In this document: one piece after another, positions 21,792-33,078 of the stretch
How the letters are laid out: every line of letters starts with the position of its first letter
How positions within the stretch are numbered: position 1 is the first letter of the stretch
Assembly (NCBI RefSeq): GCF_021696945.1
Contig: NZ_JACYHE010000059.1
Coordinates: forward strand, 1-38,312
Direction of reading: 5' to 3'
From: Streptomyces sp. JJ36
GTDB lineage: Bacteria > Actinomycetota > Actinomycetes > Streptomycetales > Streptomycetaceae
Length of the DNA: 38,312 bases
Program-made: the position numbers and the translations under genes
The notes under the pieces: generated by a model
Told to the model about the DNA's origin: nothing
The model's database searches: none
The model's input: only the letters and a program-made list of their open reading frames with translations

Positions 21792-22886
21792 ATGAACTGG
21801 GACGAGCGCACCGAGACCGCCGCGGCGGCCGACCCCGCGGGGCACGCCGCCGACCGGCTGATGGGAGCCGAGGCGGACGGCGAGGACCAGGCCGTCGAGG
21901 CCGCCCTGCGCCCCAAGGACCTGCGGGAGTTCATCGGCCAGACCAAGGTCCGGGAGCAGCTCGACCTGGTGCTCCGGGCCGCCCGCGCCCGGGGCGCGGC
22001 CGCGGACCACGTGCTGCTGTCCGGAGCTCCCGGGCTCGGCAAGACCACCCTCTCCATGATCATCGCAGCGGAGATGGAGGCCCCGCTCCGCATCACCTCC
22101 GGGCCGGCCATCCAGCACGCCGGTGACCTGGCGGCCATTCTCTCCTCGCTCCAGGAGGGGGAGGTGCTCTTCCTCGACGAGATCCACCGGATGTCACGGC
22201 CCGCCGAGGAGATGCTCTACATGGCCATGGAGGACTTCCGGGTCGACGTCGTCGTGGGCAAGGGCCCGGGAGCCACCGCCATCCCGCTGGAGCTGCCGCC
22301 GTTCACCCTGGTCGGTGCGACCACCCGGGCGGGGCTGCTGCCGCCGCCGTTGCGGGACCGCTTCGGATTCACCGCCCACATGGAGTTCTACGAGCCCGCG
22401 GAACTGGAACTGGTGGTGCACCGCTCGGCCCGGCTGCTGGACGTCCGTACGGACGCCGAGGGCGCGGTGGAGATCGCCGGCCGGTCCCGCGGCACCCCGC
22501 GGATCGCCAACCGGCTGCTCCGCCGGGTGCGGGACTACGCCCAGGTCAAGGCGGACGGGGTGATCACGAGGGAGACCGCAGCCCGGGCCCTGGAGATCTA
22601 CGAGGTGGACCGGCGGGGTCTGGACCGGCTCGACCGCGCCGTGCTCGGGTCCCTGCTCAAGCTCTTCGGCGGGGGCCCGGTGGGGCTCTCGACACTCGCC
22701 GTGGCGGTGGGGGAGGAGCGGGAGACCGTGGAGGAGGTCGCGGAGCCCTTCCTGGTGCGGGAGGGGCTGCTCGCCCGCACTCCGCGGGGGCGCGTCGCCA
22801 CGCCGGCGGCCTGGGCGCACCTGGGGCTCACACCCCCGCAGAACGCGCCCGGGGGAGCGGGACAGCCGGGATTGTTCGGGATGTGA
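21792..22886 (+). CDS. ruvB: Holliday junction DNA helicase RuvB
   Basis: AAA+ motor of the RuvAB branch migration complex. The 364 residues include an N-terminal extension, RPKDLREFIGQ, Walker A GAPGLGKTT (78-86), Walker B VLFLDEIH (Asp129, Glu130), sensor GATTRAGLLPPPLRDRF, and the RGTPRIANRLLRR sensor 2 region, then a winged-helix C terminus. It starts 40 bases after ruvA with GAGGC upstream. Confidence 0.97.
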   Translation: MNWDERTETAAAADPAGHAADRLMGAEADGEDQAVEAALRPKDLREFIGQTKVREQLDLVLRAARARGAAADHVLLSGAPGLGKTTLSMIIAAEMEAPLRITSGPAIQHAGDLAAILSSLQEGEVLFLDEIHRMSRPAEEMLYMAMEDFRVDVVVGKGPGATAIPLELPPFTLVGATTRAGLLPPPLRDRFGFTAHMEFYEPAELELVVHRSARLLDVRTDAEGAVEIAGRSRGTPRIANRLLRRVRDYAQVKADGVITRETAARALEIYEVDRRGLDRLDRAVLGSLLKLFGGGPVGLSTLAVAVGEERETVEEVAEPFLVREGLLARTPRGRVATPAAWAHLGLTPPQNAPGGAGQPGLFGM

Positions 22887-22933
22887 CCCGACACGGACTC
22901 GCCGGGAGCGGAACCCGAGTGCCATGCTTGACG

Positions 22934-22963
22934 TTGTTCCATCGGCGACAGCTCGCTTAGACT
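22934..22963 (+). promoter_or_regulatory. Candidate promoter of yajC-secDF
   Basis: TTGTTC (22934-22939), an 18-base spacer and TAGACT (22958-22963). A better -35 sequence, TTGACG at 22928-22933, is spaced too far (24 bases). The leader to yajC would be about 85 bases. Confidence 0.4.
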
Positions 22964-23053
22964 CCGCCGACGCCGCCCCTCCCGGGCGGTTTGCCCACCC
23001 CCGAATACCAGGCCGCATCAACCGACGCGGTCGTGTGAAGGAATCCTTCCGCC

Positions 23054-23536
23054 GTGAATATCGTGACGCTCCTCCCCTTCATCGTGATCATCGGGGCCAT
23101 GTTCCTGATGACCCGGTCCGCCAAGAAGAAGCAGCACCAGGCCGCGCAGATGCGCGACCAGATGCAGCCCGGCACCGGGGTCAGGACGATCGGGGGCATG
23201 TACGCCACCGTCAAGGAGATCGGCGACGACACGGTCCTCCTCGAGGTCGCTCCGGGCGTGCACGCCCACTACGCAAAGAACGCCGTCGGCGCCGTGCTGG
23301 AGCCCGAGGAGTACGACCGTATCGTCCATGGCGAGCCCGCGGAGCTGAAGGCCGACGGCGCTCCGGTGGTCCCGGACGACGCGTCCGCGCTCACCTCCGA
23401 CGCCGACGCCGACGCGGATGGCAAGATCGACCTGGGCAAGAAGTCCGGCTCGGCCGAGGCCGACGCCGGGGACGCGGACGCCGACCGCCCGGAGTCCGAG
23501 GGCACCCGGCGGAAGGGTGACGCCGACTCCGAGTAG
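23054..23536 (+). CDS. yajC: Preprotein translocase accessory subunit YajC
   Basis: Small membrane partner of SecD and SecF. The 160 residues have one membrane segment (about 3-20) followed by RSAKKKQHQAAQMRDQM, VRTIGGMYATVKEIGDDTVLLEVAPGVHAHYAKNAV (the conserved YajC core), then an acidic low-complexity tail with Asp-Ala repeats. The tail makes it longer than the E. coli protein. GTG 23054 is used. It heads yajC-secD-secF-apt. Confidence 0.93.
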   Translation: MNIVTLLPFIVIIGAMFLMTRSAKKKQHQAAQMRDQMQPGTGVRTIGGMYATVKEIGDDTVLLEVAPGVHAHYAKNAVGAVLEPEEYDRIVHGEPAELKADGAPVVPDDASALTSDADADADGKIDLGKKSGSAEADAGDADADRPESEGTRRKGDADSE

Positions 23537-23664
23537 GGGCCGCGGCCACCGGGCCGGCGCACGGCCCGCAGGTCAGGACCCGTAGACCACTTCGCGTCCC
23601 GCGCTGCGGCCGGTCCGGCATGTCCGGGCCCCGGCGCGGGCGGCCGGACAGGAGAGACGAGAAG

Positions 23665-25488
23665 GTGGCAGCACCGAAGAAGGGCCGCAGGTCCCCGGGG
23701 GTTCAGGGGAAGCCCGGGCGCGCTCTGGTGATCCTGCTGATCGCGATCGTGGGCCTCACCGCGGGCATGTTCGCCTCGGGCACCACGACGCCCCGGCTGG
23801 GCATCGACCTCGCAGGCGGTACGAGCATCACGCTCACCGCCCGGGAGGAGCCCGGCAAGCAGGACGCGATCAACCCGACGAACATGAACACCGCCGTGGC
23901 GATCATCGAGCGGCGCGTGAACGGGCTGGGCGTGTCGGAGGCCGAGGTACGGACCCAGGGCTCCGAGAACATCGTCGTCAACATCCCCAAGGGGACGAAC
24001 GAGAAGCAGGCGCGCGACCAGGTCGGCACCACCGCGAAGCTGAACTTCCGGCCCGTCCTCACCTACGACGCCGCGGCGCCGCAGCCCGGCGACGGGCAGA
24101 AGGACGGGAAGGACGGCAAGCAGGACGACTCCGCCCAGGGCCAGGAGAAGGACGAGGGGAAGAAGGACGAGAAGAGCGACGGCGAGCAGGCGGAGCAGTC
24201 CGCCGCCCCGTCCGGCTCGCCCTCGCCGTCCTCGACGACGCAGGGTCGCGCCGTGAGCGACGCCCTCAAGGACGATCCCTCGGCCTCCCCCTCCGGCTCC
24301 CCGGACGCCTCCGAGAGCGCGCCCCCGGAGCAGGACCCGACGACGCCCGCCCCGGACACCGGCATCCCTGCGGACCTGCAGAAGAAGTTCGCCGCGCTGA
24401 ACTGCTCCACCGACGAGGCACGGTCCAAGGCGGGCCGTGAGGCGGCCCGCACCCCGCCGGACAAGCCCACGGTGGCGTGCAGCCTCCCGGAGGAGGACCG
24501 GCCGCCGCTGAAGTACGTGCTCGGCCCGGTCGCCGTGAAGGGCAAGAACGTCGACGACGCCAGCGCCGTCTTCGACCAGCAGCGCGGCCAGGGCTGGATC
24601 GTGCAGATGTCCTTCAACGACAAGGGCAGCGACGCCTTCGCCGACATCACCGGCGAGCTGTCCCGGAAGCCCCAGCCGCAGAACCAGTTCGCCATCGTGC
24701 TGGACGGCCAGGTGATCTCCGCCCCCAGCGTCAGCGAGCGACTGGTCGGCGACGCCGAGATCTCCGGAAGCTTCACCCAGCAGTCGGCCGAGGACCTCGC
24801 GAACGTCCTCTCCTACGGTGCCCTGCCGCTGACCTTCGAGGAGAGCAACGTCACGACGATCTCCCCGACGCTGGGAGCCGAGCAGCTCAAGGCCGGTCTC
24901 ATCGCCGGCGCGATCGGGCTGGCCCTGGTCGTGGCGTACCTGCTCTTCTACTACCGCCTGCTGGGCCTGGTGGCGATCGCCAGTCTGGTGGTGGCCGCCG
25001 TGCTCACCTACACGATCATGACCCTGCTGGGGCCGGCCATCGGCTTCGCCCTCAGCCTTCCGGCCATCTGCGGAGCCATCGTGGCCATCGGCATCACGGC
25101 GGACTCGTTCATCGTGTACTTCGAGAGAATGCGGGACGAGGTCCGCGAGGGGCGGGCCGTGCGCTCGGCCATCGTGCGCGCCTGGCCGCATGCCCGGCGC
25201 ACCATCGTCGTCTCCGACGTGGTCTCGATCATCGCCGCCGTGGTCCTCTTCATCGTCTCGGTCGGCTCGGTGCAGGGCTTCGCCTTCGTGCTCGGCCTGA
25301 CCACCGCCATCGACCTGGTGATCGTCTTCCTGCTCACCAAGCCGACGATGATGATCCTCGCGAACCGCCGGTACTTCGCCGAGGGACGCCCCTGGTCCGG
25401 GCTCGACCCGAAGCGGCTCGGCGCACGGCCGCCGCTGCGCGGCCGCGGCCGCCGCCGGACCACTTCCGCCGCACCGAAGGAGGCCTGA
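23665..25488 (+). CDS. secD: Protein translocase subunit SecD
   Basis: With SecF uses the proton gradient to help complete protein export. The 607 residues have TM1 (about 18-38), the conserved LGIDLAGGTSI, a periplasmic domain with RVNGLGVSEAEV, and five further TM segments (about 410-570) with the GADS-like ITADSFIVYFERMRDE. A hydrophilic Asp/Glu/Lys/Ser/Pro-rich stretch of about 100 residues (roughly 135-235) interrupts the extracytoplasmic domain. GTG 23665 is preferred (GGAGA about ten bases upstream, N terminus MAAPKKGRR); ATG 23620 would add 15 residues. It abuts secF. Confidence 0.95.
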   Translation: MAAPKKGRRSPGVQGKPGRALVILLIAIVGLTAGMFASGTTTPRLGIDLAGGTSITLTAREEPGKQDAINPTNMNTAVAIIERRVNGLGVSEAEVRTQGSENIVVNIPKGTNEKQARDQVGTTAKLNFRPVLTYDAAAPQPGDGQKDGKDGKQDDSAQGQEKDEGKKDEKSDGEQAEQSAAPSGSPSPSSTTQGRAVSDALKDDPSASPSGSPDASESAPPEQDPTTPAPDTGIPADLQKKFAALNCSTDEARSKAGREAARTPPDKPTVACSLPEEDRPPLKYVLGPVAVKGKNVDDASAVFDQQRGQGWIVQMSFNDKGSDAFADITGELSRKPQPQNQFAIVLDGQVISAPSVSERLVGDAEISGSFTQQSAEDLANVLSYGALPLTFEESNVTTISPTLGAEQLKAGLIAGAIGLALVVAYLLFYYRLLGLVAIASLVVAAVLTYTIMTLLGPAIGFALSLPAICGAIVAIGITADSFIVYFERMRDEVREGRAVRSAIVRAWPHARRTIVVSDVVSIIAAVVLFIVSVGSVQGFAFVLGLTTAIDLVIVFLLTKPTMMILANRRYFAEGRPWSGLDPKRLGARPPLRGRGRRRTTSAAPKEA

Positions 25489-26598
25489 ATGTCCCGGCTA
25501 GGGAACCTCGGCGCCAAGCTGTACCGGGGAGAGACCAGCTACGACTTCGTCGGCCACCGCAAGCTCTGGTACGGCATCACGCTGGCGTTCGTCGTCGTCG
25601 CGCTCCTGGGGCTGGGCCTCCGCGGCCTCTTCATGGGCATCGAGTTCCAGGGCGGCGCGGTCTTCACCACCCCGCCGAAGGCCTCGATCTCCGAAGCCGA
25701 GGCGCGGGACATCGCCCAGGACACCGCCGACCGCGACGCGCGGGTCCAGGAGCTGGGCAACGGCGCGCTGCGGGTCCAGGTGACCGACCTGGACACCGAG
25801 CAGTCCGGGGAGACCCGGGCCGCGCTCGCGGACGCGCTCGGCGTGCCGACCCAGGACATCAACGCCGAGCTGGTCGGTCCGAGCTGGGGCGACCAGATGA
25901 CCGACAAGGCCCTGCAGGGCATCGTGGTCTTCCTGGCTCTGGTGAGCGTCTACCTGGCGATCGCCTTCGAGTGGCGGATGGCCGTGGCGGCCCTGGTCGC
26001 CCTGGTCCACGACCTCGTCATCACCGTCGGCGTCTACGCGATCGTCGGTTTCGAGGTCACGCCCGGAACGGTGGTCGGCATGCTGACCATCCTCGGTTAC
26101 TCCCTGTACGACACGGTGGTCGTCTTCGACAAGGTCAAGGAGAAGACCCGCGCCCTGACCAAGCAGGACCGGTACACCTACAGCGAACTGGCGAACCTCG
26201 GGATCAACGCCACGGTGGTGCGCTCCGTCAACACCTCGGTGGTCGCCCTGCTGCCGGTCGGTGCGCTGCTGTTCATCGGCAGCGGCCTGCTGGGCGGCGG
26301 GATGCTCAAGGACATCGCCCTCTCGCTCTTCGTCGGCCTCGCCGCCGGTACCTTCTCCTCGATCGTGATCGCCACCCCGGTCGTCGTGGATCTCAAGACG
26401 CGGGAGCCCGCCGTCCGTGAGCACGACCGCCGGATCCTGGCCCGCCGGGCCAGGGCGGGCACGCGCGAGGGGGAGCCCGCCGGTGCGGACGGAACCGCCG
26501 GCGAGGGGAGCCCGGCCGGTGCCCCGGCGGGCGACCGGGCTCCTGCGGCACCCGCCGGAGCGGCCGGGCCCTCCGGCCACCGCGCCCGGGGGAGGTGA
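25489..26598 (+). CDS. secF: Protein translocase subunit SecF
   Basis: Partner of SecD. The 369 residues have TM1 (about 27-48), GIEFQGGAVF, a small extracytoplasmic domain, and five TM segments with ILGYSLYDTVVVFDKVKE and a TSVVALLPVGALLFIGSG loop. A Gly/Ala/Pro-rich tail of about 45 residues follows the last segment. ATG 25489 begins directly after the secD stop with GAAGGAGG inside the end of secD. The stop overlaps a possible GTG of apt. Confidence 0.95.
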   Translation: MSRLGNLGAKLYRGETSYDFVGHRKLWYGITLAFVVVALLGLGLRGLFMGIEFQGGAVFTTPPKASISEAEARDIAQDTADRDARVQELGNGALRVQVTDLDTEQSGETRAALADALGVPTQDINAELVGPSWGDQMTDKALQGIVVFLALVSVYLAIAFEWRMAVAALVALVHDLVITVGVYAIVGFEVTPGTVVGMLTILGYSLYDTVVVFDKVKEKTRALTKQDRYTYSELANLGINATVVRSVNTSVVALLPVGALLFIGSGLLGGGMLKDIALSLFVGLAAGTFSSIVIATPVVVDLKTREPAVREHDRRILARRARAGTREGEPAGADGTAGEGSPAGAPAGDRAPAAPAGAAGPSGHRARGR

Positions 26599-26603
26599 GC
26601 GGG

Positions 26604-27158
26604 ATGAGCGTGACCGCCGACGACCGGGTGCGGGAGCTGCTGCTGAGCCGCATCCGCGACATCGCGGACTACCCGAAGCCGGGCGTGATGTTCAAGGACA
26701 TCACCCCGCTGCTCGCCGACCCCGCCGCGTTCGCGGCGCTCACCGAGGCGCTGGCCGGGCTGTGCCGTACGCACGGCGCCACCAAGGTGGTGGGGCTGGA
26801 GGCCCGGGGCTTCATCCTCGCCGCCCCGGCCGCGGTGCAGGCCGGCATCGGGTTCGTCCCGGTGCGCAAGGCGGGCAAGCTCCCCGGAGCCACCCTCGGC
26901 CAGGCGTACGAGCTGGAGTACGGCAGCGCGGAGATCGAGGTGCACGCCGAGGACCTGACCGGCGCCGACCGCGTCCTGGTGATCGACGACGTGCTCGCCA
27001 CCGGCGGCACCGCCGAGGCGTCGCTGCAGCTCATCCGGCGGGCCGGCGCCGAGGTGGCGGGCCTGGCGGTGCTGCTGGAGCTCGGCTTCCTCGGGGGCCG
27101 GTCCCGGCTGGCCCCGGCCCTGCGGGACGCGCCCCTGGAGGCGCTGGTCACGGTCTGA
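26604..27158 (+). CDS. apt: Adenine phosphoribosyltransferase
   Basis: Converts adenine and PRPP to AMP. The 184 residues include YPKPGVMFKDITPLL (about 23-37), GLEARGFILA, and the PRPP-binding VLVIDDVLATGGT (about 125-137). ATG 26604 has GGAGG at ideal distance (8 bases). The GTG at 26595, which overlaps the secF stop, would add three residues but has no ribosome site of its own. It sits between secF and relA as in many actinobacteria and firmicutes. Confidence 0.95.
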   Translation: MSVTADDRVRELLLSRIRDIADYPKPGVMFKDITPLLADPAAFAALTEALAGLCRTHGATKVVGLEARGFILAAPAAVQAGIGFVPVRKAGKLPGATLGQAYELEYGSAEIEVHAEDLTGADRVLVIDDVLATGGTAEASLQLIRRAGAEVAGLAVLLELGFLGGRSRLAPALRDAPLEALVTV

Positions 27159-27261
27159 GGACGCCACCCGGCCGCGCGGGCCGGTGACCCGGTATCGTCC
27201 GGGCACCGGCCCGCGTCGTGCGTCCGGGTGCCGCACCCCGGGGGAACGCGGGCGGGATCGC

Positions 27262-27267
27262 TACCAT
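27262..27267 (+). promoter_or_regulatory. -10 candidate for relA
   Basis: TACCAT lies 34 bases before the GTG at 27302, upstream of GAGGAG (27291-27296). If used, the ATG inside it (27266) would not be in the message, which supports the GTG start. Confidence 0.4.
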
Positions 27268-27301
27268 GGCAGTCCGACCCGGTGTCCAGCGAGGAGTGCA
27301 C

Positions 27302-29833
<2,532 letters not shown>

Positions 29834-29890
29834 CCGGGCCCGCAGGCCCCGCCCAGCCGGCCGGCTCCCCGCCCGGGCCCACGCGGGCGA

Positions 29891-29944
29891 CACGGACCGA
29901 CCGCGGTCCCGCCGCCCGGGGGACGGGACCGCGGTCGGTCCGTG
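29891..29944. terminator. Bidirectional terminator between relA and DUF349 gene
   Basis: A perfect 20-pair stem (29891-29910 with 29925-29944) with a 14-base loop lies between the convergent relA and DUF349 genes. It is the longest perfect hairpin I found in the window. Confidence 0.85.
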
Positions 29945-29982
29945 CGCGGAGTGCCCCGGCACGCCGGGCCGGAGGCGGCCGG

Positions 29983-31212
29983 TCAGCCGCCGAACTCCTC
30001 CAGGCCCTTCTGCGCCTGGTCGAGCAGCGCCTGCCGGCCCTCCAGCTCCTTCTCCAGCTTCTCGGCCTTGGCCGTGTTCCCCGCGGCCCGCGCCTGCTCG
30101 GCCTGTGCGCGGAGCTTGTCCACGGCGTCCTGCAGCTGGCCGGTCAGCCCCTCGGCCCGCGCCCGCGCCTCCGGGTTGGAGCGGCGCCACTCGGCCTCCT
30201 CGGCCTCCTGGATCGCCCGCTCCACGGCGTGCATACGGCCCTCGATGCGGGCCTTCGCGTCCCGCGGCACATGGCCGATCGCGTCCCAGCGTTCGTTGAC
30301 CGCCCGGAATGCGCTGCGCGCCGCCTTGAGGTCGCTCACCGGGAGCAGCTTCTCCGCCTCCGCGGCCAGCTCCTCCTTACGGGTGAGATTCTCCCGCTGC
30401 TCGGCGTCCCGCTCGGCGAAGACCGCGGCGCGGGCCTGGAAGAAGACGTCCTGGGCTCCCCGGAAGCGGTTCCACAGGTCCTCCTCGTGCTCCCGCTGGG
30501 CCCGGCCCGCGGCCTTCCACTCCTGCATCAGCTCGCGGTACTTGGCGGCCGTGGGGCCCCAGTCCCGCGAGTCGGAGAGCGCCTGCGCCTCGGCGACCAG
30601 CTTCTCCTTGCGCTTCCTCGCCTCCTCGCGCTGGGCGTCCAGCCGCGCGAAGTGCGCCTTCCGCCGTTTGGAGAAGGCGGAGCGGGCGTGCGAGAAGCGG
30701 TGCCACAGCTCGTCGTCGGACTTGCGGTCCAGCCGGGGCAGCCCCTTCCAGGTGTCCACCAGGGCGCGCAGCCGCTCGCCGGCCGCCCGCCACTGGTCGC
30801 TCTGCGCGAGCTGCTCCGCCTCCGCGACCAGCTCCTCCTTCGCCCGGCGGGCCTCCTCGGCCTGCCGGGCCTTCCGCGCCTTCCGCTCCTCGCGGCGCTC
30901 CTCGACCGCCGCCGTCAGCGCGTCCAGCCGGCGGCGCAGGGCGTCCAGGTCGCCGACGGCGTGGTGCGCGTCGACCTGCTCCCGCAGGTGCTCGATCGCG
31001 GTCATGGCGTCCTTGGCGGACAGGTCCGTGGTCTGCACCCGGCGCTCGAGGAGGCTGATCTCGACGACCAGGCCGTCGTACTTGCGCTCGAAGTAGGCCA
31101 GGGCCTCCTCGGGGGAGCCCGCCTGCCAGGAGCCGACGACCTGCTCGCCCTCCGCGGTACGTACGTACACGGTCCCCGTCTCGTCGACGCGGCCCCACCG
31201 GTCGCTGCTCAC
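29983..31212 (-). CDS. DUF349 coiled-coil protein
   Basis: Function not established. The 409 residues start with a small domain (WGRVDETGTVYVRT..GEQVVGSW) and then become almost entirely helical and highly charged. Three DUF349-type repeats are visible with the pattern W..A...LR.L...WK (near WRAAGERLRALVDTWKGL, WGPTAAKYRELMQEWKAAG and LKAARSAFRAVNERWDAIG). A C-terminal coiled coil ends the protein. No membrane segment is present. GTG 31212 is chosen for GGAGGAGG about six bases upstream. It converges on relA in an arrangement that appears conserved in Streptomyces. Confidence 0.85.
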   Translation of the reverse strand: MSSDRWGRVDETGTVYVRTAEGEQVVGSWQAGSPEEALAYFERKYDGLVVEISLLERRVQTTDLSAKDAMTAIEHLREQVDAHHAVGDLDALRRRLDALTAAVEERREERKARKARQAEEARRAKEELVAEAEQLAQSDQWRAAGERLRALVDTWKGLPRLDRKSDDELWHRFSHARSAFSKRRKAHFARLDAQREEARKRKEKLVAEAQALSDSRDWGPTAAKYRELMQEWKAAGRAQREHEEDLWNRFRGAQDVFFQARAAVFAERDAEQRENLTRKEELAAEAEKLLPVSDLKAARSAFRAVNERWDAIGHVPRDAKARIEGRMHAVERAIQEAEEAEWRRSNPEARARAEGLTGQLQDAVDKLRAQAEQARAAGNTAKAEKLEKELEGRQALLDQAQKGLEEFGG

Positions 31213-31370
31213 AGCGCCTCCTCCACGTGATGCCCCGGGAGGAACGCGCGTCCCCCGGACATCGTCCACAGTTCTCGTCAAGGCCAACATAGGCGAATGC
31301 CGGCCGCGCTGTCCGCATCCAGCGCGGCCGAAATTTCCCCCGTACGCGGCCTAAGTCGCTGATCAGGCGA

Positions 31371-32201
31371 TCAGGACGCGGTGACGGTGGCCTTGTCGAT
31401 CACCACGGTGGCGTTGGGCGTCTGGCCGCGCGGGCCGCCCGCCCCCGCCTCGGCGATCTTGTCCAGCACCTTCATGCCGGCCTCCGAGACGGTCCCGAAC
31501 GGGGTGTAGCTGTTCGGCAGCTTGCTGTCCTTGTAGACCAGGAAGAACTGGCTGCCGCCGGAGTCCTTCTGGCCGGTGTTCGCCATGGCGACGGTGCCCC
31601 GGGGGTAGGTGCCGTCCTTCACCCGGGGGTCCTTCAGGTTCTCGTCCGGGATGGTGTAGCCGGGGCCGCCGTTGCCCTGCCCGGTCGGGTCGCCGCACTG
31701 CAGCACGTGGATCCCGGTGGTGGTGAGCCGGTGGCAGGGCGAGTGGTCGAAGAAGCCCTTCCCGGCCAGGAAGTGGAAGGAGTTGACCGTGTGCGGCGCC
31801 TTGGCGGCGTCCATCTCGATCCCGATCTCCCCGCAGGTGGTCTCCAGCGTCATGGTGTAGGTCGCCGACTCGTCGATGGTGACCTTCGGCTCCTCCTTCC
31901 ACTGCTGGGTGCTCGCCTTGCCCTTGGCCGGCTTCTCGCACGGGTCCGGGGCCTTGCTGGGCGTGGGCTGCGCGTCGGCCGCCGTGTCCTTGGCGTCCTT
32001 GCCGTCCTTGCCGTCCTCGGAGCCGCCCCCGAGGCCGCCGGAGGCGGCGTAGGCCCCGCCGGCGGCGAGCACCAGCACCAGGCCCACGGCGACGGCCGCG
32101 TTGCGGATGCGGGCCTTCCGGCGGGCCTCCGCCCGCCGCTGCTGCTGCCGCAGGTACTTCTCGCGTGCGAGCTGCTTCCGCCGCTGCTCACTGCTGACCA
32201 C
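31371..32201 (-). CDS. Membrane-anchored cyclophilin-type peptidyl-prolyl isomerase
   Basis: Predicted to catalyse proline cis-trans isomerisation of exported proteins outside the membrane. The 276 residues begin with a basic cytoplasmic segment (REKYLRQQQRRAEARRKARIRN), a membrane anchor (about 34-54), a Gly/Asp/Lys-rich linker, and a cyclophilin domain from about 125 with TVNSFHFLAGKGFFDHSPCHR, GTVAMANTGQKDSGGSQFFLVY and FGTVSEAGMKVLDKI. The usual Phe/Gln active-site strand is present; the catalytic Arg context is CHRL. GTG 32201 is chosen for GGAG about nine bases upstream. It diverges from the hydrolase gene at 32350. Confidence 0.9.
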   Translation of the reverse strand: MVSSEQRRKQLAREKYLRQQQRRAEARRKARIRNAAVAVGLVLVLAAGGAYAASGGLGGGSEDGKDGKDAKDTAADAQPTPSKAPDPCEKPAKGKASTQQWKEEPKVTIDESATYTMTLETTCGEIGIEMDAAKAPHTVNSFHFLAGKGFFDHSPCHRLTTTGIHVLQCGDPTGQGNGGPGYTIPDENLKDPRVKDGTYPRGTVAMANTGQKDSGGSQFFLVYKDSKLPNSYTPFGTVSEAGMKVLDKIAEAGAGGPRGQTPNATVVIDKATVTAS

Positions 32202-32300
32202 GGATCGTCTCCTTCGGAACGTGTCGGGGCGTACACGCGTACGGGGCCGCGATGCCGGTCCGTACGGTATACGCATTCGCGGCGTGCGTACCGGCGCCGG

Positions 32301-32306
32301 TAGGCT
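32301..32306 (+). promoter_or_regulatory. -10 candidate for the MBL-fold hydrolase-hisS unit
   Basis: TAGGCT lies 43 bases before GTG 32350. A TTCGCG occurs 19 bases upstream (32276-32281), the same weak arrangement as before thrS. A TATACC on the reverse strand (32266-32271) may serve the divergent cyclophilin gene. Confidence 0.3.
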
Positions 32307-32349
32307 CTTCAGCAGCCGTTACCCACTGCCGGACGACCGAAGGACGAAC

Positions 32350-33066
32350 GTGCTCGTAGCCGGGTTCCCCGCCGGGGCCTGGGGGACCAATTGTTATCTG
32401 GTCGCCCCCGCCGCCGGCGAGGAGTGCGTGATCATCGATCCGGGCCACCAGGCCGCCGACGGGGTGCGGGAGGCCGTCGCCAAACACCGGCTCAAGCCGG
32501 TCGCCGTGGTGCTCACCCACGGGCACATCGACCATGTGGCCTCGGTCGTCCCGGTCTGCGGCGCGCACGACGTGCCCGCCTGGATCCACCCTGCCGACCG
32601 CTACATGATGAGCGACCCGGAGAAGGCCCTGGGCCGCTCGATCGGACAGCCGCTGATGGGCGAGCTGACGGTCGGGGAGCCGGACGACGTCGCGGAGCTG
32701 ACCGACGGCGCGCGGCTGGAACTGGCCGGGCTGGAGCTGACCGTCTCGCACGCGCCGGGGCATACCAAGGGGTCGGTGACCTTCGGCATGCCCGAGCAGG
32801 CGGACATCCCGCCGGTGCTGTTCTCGGGCGATCTGCTGTTCGCCGGCTCCATCGGACGTACCGACATGCCCGGCGGCGATCACGCCGAGATCCTCCAGTC
32901 GCTGGCCCGGGTGTGCCTGCCGCTGGAGGACTCGACCGTGGTGCTGGCCGGCCACGGCCCCCAGACCACCATCGGCCGCGAGCGCGCCACCAACCCCTTC
33001 CTGCGGGAGGTGGCCGCGGGCGGCCCCGGAGGCGGCGTCGGCGCCGCTCCGCGACGAGGAATGTGA
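32350..33066 (+). CDS. MBL-fold hydrolase, glyoxalase II-like
   Basis: Predicted metal-dependent hydrolase; hydroxyacylglutathione hydrolase-like, though streptomycetes use mycothiol in place of glutathione. The 238 residues have the metal-binding THGHIDH (His57, His59, Asp61, His62), HAPGHTKGS, FSGDLLF and a final LAGHGPQT. GTG 32350 has AAGGA about five bases upstream and gives MLVAGFPAGAWGTNCYL, a typical start for the family. It ends 12 bases before hisS, so the two are probably cotranscribed. The true thioester or lactone substrate is unknown. Confidence 0.85.
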   Translation: MLVAGFPAGAWGTNCYLVAPAAGEECVIIDPGHQAADGVREAVAKHRLKPVAVVLTHGHIDHVASVVPVCGAHDVPAWIHPADRYMMSDPEKALGRSIGQPLMGELTVGEPDDVAELTDGARLELAGLELTVSHAPGHTKGSVTFGMPEQADIPPVLFSGDLLFAGSIGRTDMPGGDHAEILQSLARVCLPLEDSTVVLAGHGPQTTIGRERATNPFLREVAAGGPGGGVGAAPRRGM

Positions 33067-33078
33067 CGAAGGCTTTCC

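Noticed and set aside
27218..27301. Earlier relA starts at 27218 or 27266
   Set aside because: 27266 lies inside the likely -10 element and 27218 lies upstream of it. GTG 27302 has GAGGAG and gives the usual length.
32262..32292. Inverted repeat CGGTATACGC / GCGTACCG as an operator between the cyclophilin and MBL-fold genes
   Set aside because: The arms match only if a 2-base bulge is allowed. It is more simply read as two -10-like sequences.
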